The position numbers and the translations under genes are program-made. A stretch of 64,000 nucleotides of DNA. Source: Streptosporangium becharense. GTDB taxonomy: Bacteria > Actinomycetota > Actinomycetes > Streptosporangiales > Streptosporangiaceae. A model generated the notes under the pieces. It was not told the DNA's origin. It saw nothing but the letters and a program-made list of their open reading frames with translations, and ran no database searches. The DNA lies in NCBI RefSeq assembly GCF_014204985.1, contig NZ_JACHMP010000001.1, forward strand, positions 3,410,001-3,474,000, given 5' to 3'. Shown here piece after piece: positions 55,427-64,000 of this stretch (position 1 is its first letter; each line of letters begins with the position of its first letter).

Positions 55427-56590
55427 TCAGGGCAGGGGATGGAGGCCGTGGAAGGGGAAGACGGCGTTCCTCGTCGCCATGATGGCCCGGTCGATCGGGT
55501 CTGCTGGGTCATAACCATCAGAAAAATCACGAAATTCCGGATTTCTACCATCAGTGAGCGTGAGCGGCGCCGTCTGCATGGTCCGTTCCTTGACCAGCCG
55601 GCGCCACGCCTCCGGCGTGGGGGTCGCGGGATCGAGCGGGTGCCCGGCCACCTCGGCGATCAGGTGGGTCCACGCCCGGGGCACGACCTGGACCAGCTCG
55701 TACCCTCCGCCGCCGGTCGCGATCCAGCGTCCGCCCGCGGTCTCGTGCGCCAGCTCGTGCAGGGCCGCGTACGCGGTGCGCTGACCGTCGAGGCTGAGCA
55801 TCATGTTGGCCAGCGGGTCGAGGGCGTGGCTGTCGCAGCCGTGCTGGGTGAGGAGAATCTCGGGGGCGAACTCCCGCAGCAGCGGCGGCACCACCGCATG
55901 GAAGGCCCGCAACCAGCCGCTGTCGCCGCACCCGGCGGGCAGGGCCACGTTGACCGCCGAACCCTCCGCGCCGCGCTCCTCGGGGAAGCCCGTGCCGGGG
56001 AAGAGCGTGCGCGGGCTCTCGTGGAGGCTGATCGTCAGAACCCGGGGATCGTCGTAGAACAGCGCCTGCACACCGTCGCCGTGGTGGACGTCCACGTCCA
56101 CGTACGCGACCCGGGAGGCTCCCTGGGACAGCAGCCAGGCGATCGCCGCCGCCGGGTCGTTGTAGACGCAGAACCCGCTCGCCGTGGCGGCCATCGCGTG
56201 GTGCAGGCCGCCCGCCACGTTGACCGCGTGCTCGACCTCGCCGGTCCACACCGCGCGGGCGGCCTCCAGCGTGGCACCGGTGATCAGCGCGGACGCCTCG
56301 TGGACGCCCCTGAACGCGGGGTTGTCCGAGGTGCCGAGTCCGTGGGCGATGTCGGGCCGCCCGGTGGCGGAGACCCGCCTGACCGCCTCGATGTAGTCGC
56401 GCCGGTGGACGAGCGCCAGCTCGTCGTCGGTGGCGGGCGCGCAGCCGCCGACCTCCACCGCGTCCAGCACGCCGAGTTCCCTGGCCAGGGCCATGGTCAG
56501 CTCGACCCGGACCGGCGCGAGCGGGTGCCCGGGGCCGAAGTCGTACGAGGTGAGCGCATCGTCCCAGACAACCCGCACGGATCGGCTCAT
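55427..56590 (-). CDS. acuC: AcuC-type histone-deacetylase-family protein
   Basis: 387 residues. Class I deacetylase features: VYNDPAAAIAWLL, VDVDVHHGDGVQALFYDDPRVLTISLHE (zinc ligands D, H) and LLTQHGCDSHALDPLANMMLS (second zinc region). In Bacillus AcuC deacetylates and activates acetyl-CoA synthetase AcsA. ATG 56590 follows GGAG at 5 nt. Gene pair with the phosphatase-like gene. Metabolic role here inferred. Confidence 0.88.
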   Translation of the reverse strand: MSRSVRVVWDDALTSYDFGPGHPLAPVRVELTMALARELGVLDAVEVGGCAPATDDELALVHRRDYIEAVRRVSATGRPDIAHGLGTSDNPAFRGVHEASALITGATLEAARAVWTGEVEHAVNVAGGLHHAMAATASGFCVYNDPAAAIAWLLSQGASRVAYVDVDVHHGDGVQALFYDDPRVLTISLHESPRTLFPGTGFPEERGAEGSAVNVALPAGCGDSGWLRAFHAVVPPLLREFAPEILLTQHGCDSHALDPLANMMLSLDGQRTAYAALHELAHETAGGRWIATGGGGYELVQVVPRAWTHLIAEVAGHPLDPATPTPEAWRRLVKERTMQTAPLTLTDGRNPEFRDFSDGYDPADPIDRAIMATRNAVFPFHGLHPLP

Positions 56591-56769
56591 GCGCACTCCC
56601 AGTCCGGTGGTGACGCCGCGTGTCACGGCTCGATCTTCCCGCCCCGGCCCGACGCTACCGCAGGCGACGGCGGAGGATTCACCCGGTCGCGCCGGATGGG
56701 GCGGCTGTTTTCATCTGGACGAAATATCGCCGTTTATTACCATCATCGACCGGGCGTGCTGCGGGAACG

Positions 56770-57564
56770 TCACCCCTCGGCGAGCTGCCGTCCCCGGTCT
56801 CTGGCGGCTTCGATGGCGGCCAGGAAGGCGGCGCGCACGCTGTGGCGCTCCAGCTCGGCGATGGCCGCGATGGTGGTGCCCCCCGGAGAGGTGACCGCCT
56901 CACGCAGGATCACCGGATGCTCGCCGGAGTCACGGAGCATGATCGCGGCGCCGACGATCGACTGGGTGACCATGTCGAGCGCGGCGGCGCGAGGCATGCC
57001 GAGCAGGATGCCCGCGTCGACCATGGCCTCGACGAGGTAGAAGAAGTAGGCCGGGCCGCTGCCCGACAGGGCGGTGGCGGCGTCCTGCTGCGACTCGGGG
57101 ATGCGCAGCACCTTGCCGACCGGGCTGAACAGGTTCTCGGCCCGCCGAAGGTGCTCCTCGCCGGCGTGCGCTCCCGCCGAGATCACGCTCATCGCCTCGT
57201 CGACCAGCACCGGGGTGTTGGACATGACCCGGACCACCGGGATCTCACCGCCGAGCCGCGACTCGACGAACGCGGTCGTGATGCCCGCGGCGGCCGACAC
57301 GACCAGCCGGTCGGCGGGGATGTGGGTCGCGATCTCGTCGAGCAACCGCCCCATGTCCTGCGGCTTGACCGTCAGGATGATCGTGTCGGCGCTCTTGGCC
57401 GCCTCCGCGTTGGAGACCACCCGCACGCCGTAACGCTCCGTGAGCGCCTGCCCGCGTTCGGGGCGCCGCGCCGTCGCCAGCACGTCGCCGGGCTTGAACC
57501 CGGCCCGGAGCAGGCCGGAGAGCAGGGCCTCACCCATCTTGCCGGTTCCAAGAATCGCGATCAT
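56770..57564 (-). CDS. proC: Pyrroline-5-carboxylate reductase
   Basis: Last step of proline synthesis. 264 residues. NAD(P) loop IAILGTGKMGEALLSGLL, and the C-terminal GSGPAYFFYLVEAMVDAGILLGMPRAAA and REAVTSPGGTTIAAIAEL blocks are typical. 179 bp separate it from acuC. Complete with ATG. Confidence 0.95.
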   Translation of the reverse strand: MIAILGTGKMGEALLSGLLRAGFKPGDVLATARRPERGQALTERYGVRVVSNAEAAKSADTIILTVKPQDMGRLLDEIATHIPADRLVVSAAAGITTAFVESRLGGEIPVVRVMSNTPVLVDEAMSVISAGAHAGEEHLRRAENLFSPVGKVLRIPESQQDAATALSGSGPAYFFYLVEAMVDAGILLGMPRAAALDMVTQSIVGAAIMLRDSGEHPVILREAVTSPGGTTIAAIAELERHSVRAAFLAAIEAARDRGRQLAEG

Positions 57565-57748
57565 GTGACACCTCGAAATCAGGGGTGGAAGCTTTCCGCA
57601 GCCTACCGGCCCCCTACCCTCGGGAAATCATCCGGAGCGGCGCGCGGACGACGACGCGTGCCCGGCGTCCCGGCGGACGTGAGCGGGATCCCGCTCCGCG
57701 GCGTCGGGGGTTTCTGAACCTCTCCGGGCCGCGATCCGTTTCAAGGAC

Positions 57749-58216
57749 ATGCGTATGATCGCGACCCCAATCCTGGCCGGATGCCTGCTGGTGGCCCTGG
57801 GCTGCGGAACGACGCCCGACACCGCGGCCACCGCCGAAGGCCCCTCCCAGCCGGTGAGCCACGCCGCGCCGCCCCAGCCGGTCGCCCCCCGGGCCGACCC
57901 CACGGGTGGCGCCCCCAAGCCGACCAAGCCCGAGGGCGGCACCGACAACCCCCGCAGAGTCAGATGGCTGAAGGCGACGCCGTCCAAGGACGGCCGGAGC
58001 CTGCGGATCGTCTGGTGGTCCGGAGTGGAGCCGTGCAACGTGCTCGACCGGGTCACCGTGCGGGAGACCTCCAAGCGGGTGACCGTCACCCTCTGGGAGG
58101 GGCCGAGCGCCAAGGTCCAGAACGTCGCCTGCATCGAGATCGCCATCCAGAAGGTGACGACGGTCAGGCTCAAGAAGCCGCTCGGCGGCCGGAAGGTCGT
58201 CGACGGCGCCCGCTGA
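57749..58216 (+). CDS. Hypothetical lipoprotein
   Basis: 155 residues. A signal peptide ends in the lipobox LVALGC (C19), then a Pro/Ala/Thr-rich linker of about 50 residues and a compact C-terminal domain of about 85 residues (VRWLKATPSKDGRSLRIVWWSGVEPCNVLDRVTVRETSKRVTVTLWEGP...) that looks like a small all-beta unit with paired cysteines (CNV and VACIE). No named family recognised. ATG 57749 gives an Arg in the n-region; ATG 57755 has a better AAGGA spacing. Single gene, not in an operon. Confidence 0.75.
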   Translation: MRMIATPILAGCLLVALGCGTTPDTAATAEGPSQPVSHAAPPQPVAPRADPTGGAPKPTKPEGGTDNPRRVRWLKATPSKDGRSLRIVWWSGVEPCNVLDRVTVRETSKRVTVTLWEGPSAKVQNVACIEIAIQKVTTVRLKKPLGGRKVVDGAR

Positions 58217-61096
<2,880 letters not shown>

Positions 61097-61134
61097 CCCC
61101 CCCTACATCTGATCTCTTGCGAGAAGGAACATAG

Positions 61135-62322
61135 ATGAGCACCAAGGACTACCTGGAGAAGGACTACTACGCCGTCCTTGGTGTGCCCAAGACCGCTACG
61201 GCCGAGGAGATCAAGAAGGCGTACCGGAAGCTGGCCAGGCAGCACCACCCGGACGCCAACCCCGGAAGCTCGGCGGACTCCGAGAGCACCGCCAAGTTCA
61301 AGGAGGTCTCCGAGGCCTACAACGTCCTGTCCGACACCAAGCGCCGCAAGGAGTACGACGAGGCGCGGACGCTCTTCGGATCGGGGCTCGGCGGTTACGC
61401 GGGGGGCGGGGGGGCTCCTCGCGGCGGGTTCCCCTTCGACCTGGGGGACCTGTTCGGGGGCACCGCCCAGCAGGGTGCGGGCGACCGCATCGGCGACATC
61501 TTCGGGGGCCTGTTCAACCGGGGCGGCGCGAGCCGTCCCGGCGGGACGGCCAACAGGGCACGGCGCGGCCAGGACGTCGAGTCCGAGGTCACGCTCTCCT
61601 TCTCCGAGGCGGTGGAGGGCACCACGGTGTCGCTCCGCCTGACCAGTTCCTCCGCCTGCACGGCGTGCAGCGGGACCGGCGCCAAGGCCGGGACCACCCC
61701 GCGCGTCTGCCCGACGTGCGAGGGCACCGGCGCGGCGAGCCGCAACCTGGGCAACTTCGCCTTCTCCGAGCCGTGCCGCGACTGCAAGGGCCGCGGCCTG
61801 CTGGTGGACGACCCGTGCCCGGTGTGCGAGGGGAGCGGGCGGGGCAAGAGCACCCGCACGATCCAGGCGCGCATCCCGGCCGGTGTGGGCGACGGCCAGC
61901 GCATCAGGATCAAGGGCAAGGGAGCGCCCGGCGAGAACGGCGGCCCGGCCGGCGACCTGTACGTGCTGATCCACGTCAAGCCGCACCCGGTGTTCGGCAG
62001 GACGGGTGAGAACCTGACGATCACCGTGCCGGTCACCTTCACCGAGGCAGCGCTGGGCGCCGAGATCAAGGTGCCGATCCTGAAGGGCATGCCGGTCACG
62101 CTGCGCATCCCGGAGGGCACCCCGAACGGCCGCACCTTCCGGGTGCGGGGCCGGGGCGTGCCCCGCAAGGACGGCACCAAGGGCGACCTGCTCGCCACGG
62201 TCGAGGTCCTGGTGCCGCAGCACCTGGAGGACAAGGCAAGGGGTGCCCTGGAGGAGTTCCGCGACGCCACCTCGGGTGCCGACCCGCGGGCAGAACTCAT
62301 CCAACAGGCCAGAAGCGAGTAG
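61135..62322 (+). CDS. dnaJ: Chaperone DnaJ
   Basis: J-domain co-chaperone of DnaK. 395 residues; HPD at 38-40 (QHHPDANPG), a Gly/Phe-rich linker (about 84-150), four zinc motifs ([32 protein letters not shown]), and the C-terminal substrate domains. 39 bp after grpE. Complete zinc set, so this is DnaJ1 type. Confidence 0.97.
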   Translation: MSTKDYLEKDYYAVLGVPKTATAEEIKKAYRKLARQHHPDANPGSSADSESTAKFKEVSEAYNVLSDTKRRKEYDEARTLFGSGLGGYAGGGGAPRGGFPFDLGDLFGGTAQQGAGDRIGDIFGGLFNRGGASRPGGTANRARRGQDVESEVTLSFSEAVEGTTVSLRLTSSSACTACSGTGAKAGTTPRVCPTCEGTGAASRNLGNFAFSEPCRDCKGRGLLVDDPCPVCEGSGRGKSTRTIQARIPAGVGDGQRIRIKGKGAPGENGGPAGDLYVLIHVKPHPVFGRTGENLTITVPVTFTEAALGAEIKVPILKGMPVTLRIPEGTPNGRTFRVRGRGVPRKDGTKGDLLATVEVLVPQHLEDKARGALEEFRDATSGADPRAELIQQARSE

Positions 62323-62324
62323 CG

Positions 62325-62672
62325 ATGGACGTCAACTACTTCGATCTGTCGGACGACACTCCCGTCTACGTCATTTCGGTAGCCGCCCAGCTGTCGGGTC
62401 TGCACCCGCAGACCCTGCGGCAGTACGACCGTCTCGGCCTGGTCAGTCCAGGCCGGTCGGCCGGCCGCGGCCGCCTGTACTCCACCCGCGACATCGTGAT
62501 GCTCCGCGAGGTCCAGCGGCTCTCCCAGGAGGAGGGCATCAACCTCGCGGGCATCAAGCGGATCCTGACCCTGGAGAACGAGGCCCTGCGCCTGCGGGAC
62601 GAGAACGAACGCCTGCGCGCGGAGATGAGCATGATCCGGGCACTGATCCAGTACCAGCTGCCGCCCGCCTGA
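62325..62672 (+). CDS. hspR: Heat-shock repressor HspR
   Basis: MerR-family repressor of the dnaK operon. 115 residues: the HTH PVYVISVAAQLSGLHPQTLRQYDRLGLVSPGRSAGRGRLYSTRDIVMLREVQRLSQEEGINLAGIKRIL, then a leucine-rich coiled helix. 3 bp after dnaJ. Binds the HAIR repeats upstream of dnaK. Confidence 0.96.
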   Translation: MDVNYFDLSDDTPVYVISVAAQLSGLHPQTLRQYDRLGLVSPGRSAGRGRLYSTRDIVMLREVQRLSQEEGINLAGIKRILTLENEALRLRDENERLRAEMSMIRALIQYQLPPA

Positions 62673-62887
62673 CTCCACGAGACACCGCAGGGTGTTCGTC
62701 GCGAGGAAGCGCTGATGACCGGAGTGAGGGGAGTCCTCGTCCGGTACGCGCCGCCGACCGGACCAAGGAACGCGGGAGTCCCGCGAAGGAGCCGGGCCAC
62801 AGCACCGGAGCCGCGACACGCGGCGTCGCCATCCGGCACGGTTCCCGGCCGTAAGCGGCGTCGCCATCGAACTCGAGTGAGGCAAGC
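62673..62887 (+). other. Gap between hspR and clpB
   Basis: 215 bp with no gene. It contains a direct repeat GCGGCGTCGCCATC twice in the last 80 bp. No HAIR element is seen, so clpB probably relies on the dnaK promoter. Confidence 0.4.

Positions 62888-64000
<1,113 letters not shown>

Overview
The window is about 70% GC, with very dense genes, frequent GTG (and some TTG) starts, many 1-4 nt start/stop overlaps and several leaderless-looking promoters. Gene content (14-gene nuo operon, menaquinone genes, Rex with hemACD, BldC-like and BldN-like developmental regulators, XRE/DUF397 pairs, HspR-controlled dnaK operon, bS22) points to the chromosome of a sporulating, menaquinone-respiring actinomycete. 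The family resembles Streptosporangiaceae, but that is inference from gene content and protein style, not a search result. The segment rex-hemA-hemC plus bldN resembles the order known in Streptomyces coelicolor (rex SCO3320, bldN SCO3323). No rRNA, tRNA, IS element, CRISPR array or prophage was seen.

Layout. 1-1.4 kb: two type II toxin-antitoxin modules, one intact (RelE/ParE toxin cut by the window edge plus Phd-like antitoxin) and one with a frameshifted, truncated partner. 1.7-3.9 kb: msrA, a RarD-type permease and a MarR regulator. 4.0-23.2 kb: one long minus-strand respiratory block, menG, a geranylgeranyl-reductase-type menaquinone reductase, nuoA to nuoN in canonical order, and a polyprenyl diphosphate synthase. 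A perfect Rex operator sits before the reductase-nuo unit. 23.3-27.1 kb: a secreted beta-propeller-like protein, DUF4229 protein, bldC-like regulator, a zinc metalloprotease and small proteins. 27.2-31.5 kb: cytochrome c maturation (ccsB, resB, ccdA, tlpA/resA). 31.5-37.8 kb: phosphatase, two EamA permeases, a LysR regulator, Uma2-fold protein and an XRE/DUF397/ATPase signalling module. 38.0-46.2 kb: haem synthesis (hemL, hemB, hemD-cobA fusion, hemC, hemA) with rex. 46.3-57.6 kb: glutaredoxin-like protein, a large membrane/ABM-domain protein divergent from bldN-rsbN, HAD phosphatase, PlsC-type acyltransferase, epimerase, bS22, an excisionase-type HTH protein, a phosphatase, acuC and proC. 57.7-64 kb: a lipoprotein and the dnaK-grpE-dnaJ-hspR-clpB heat-shock cluster with two HAIR operators.

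How the parts fit: the window holds a redox loop in which Rex, sensing NADH/NAD+, has an operator at its own hem operon and one in front of the NADH dehydrogenase operon, while haem, cytochrome c maturation and menaquinone genes supply the chain those enzymes feed. The less explained items are in-frame minisatellites (15 and 18 bp units) in or next to several exported-protein genes, a 57 bp duplication that rebuilds the nuoC start and makes an upstream mini-ORF, a 31-codon ORF translationally coupled to the ATPase of the XRE/DUF397 module, and a membrane protein with a TG[EQ]F-repeat linker joined to an antibiotic-biosynthesis-monooxygenase domain. I did not find a clearly new defence or biosynthetic system.
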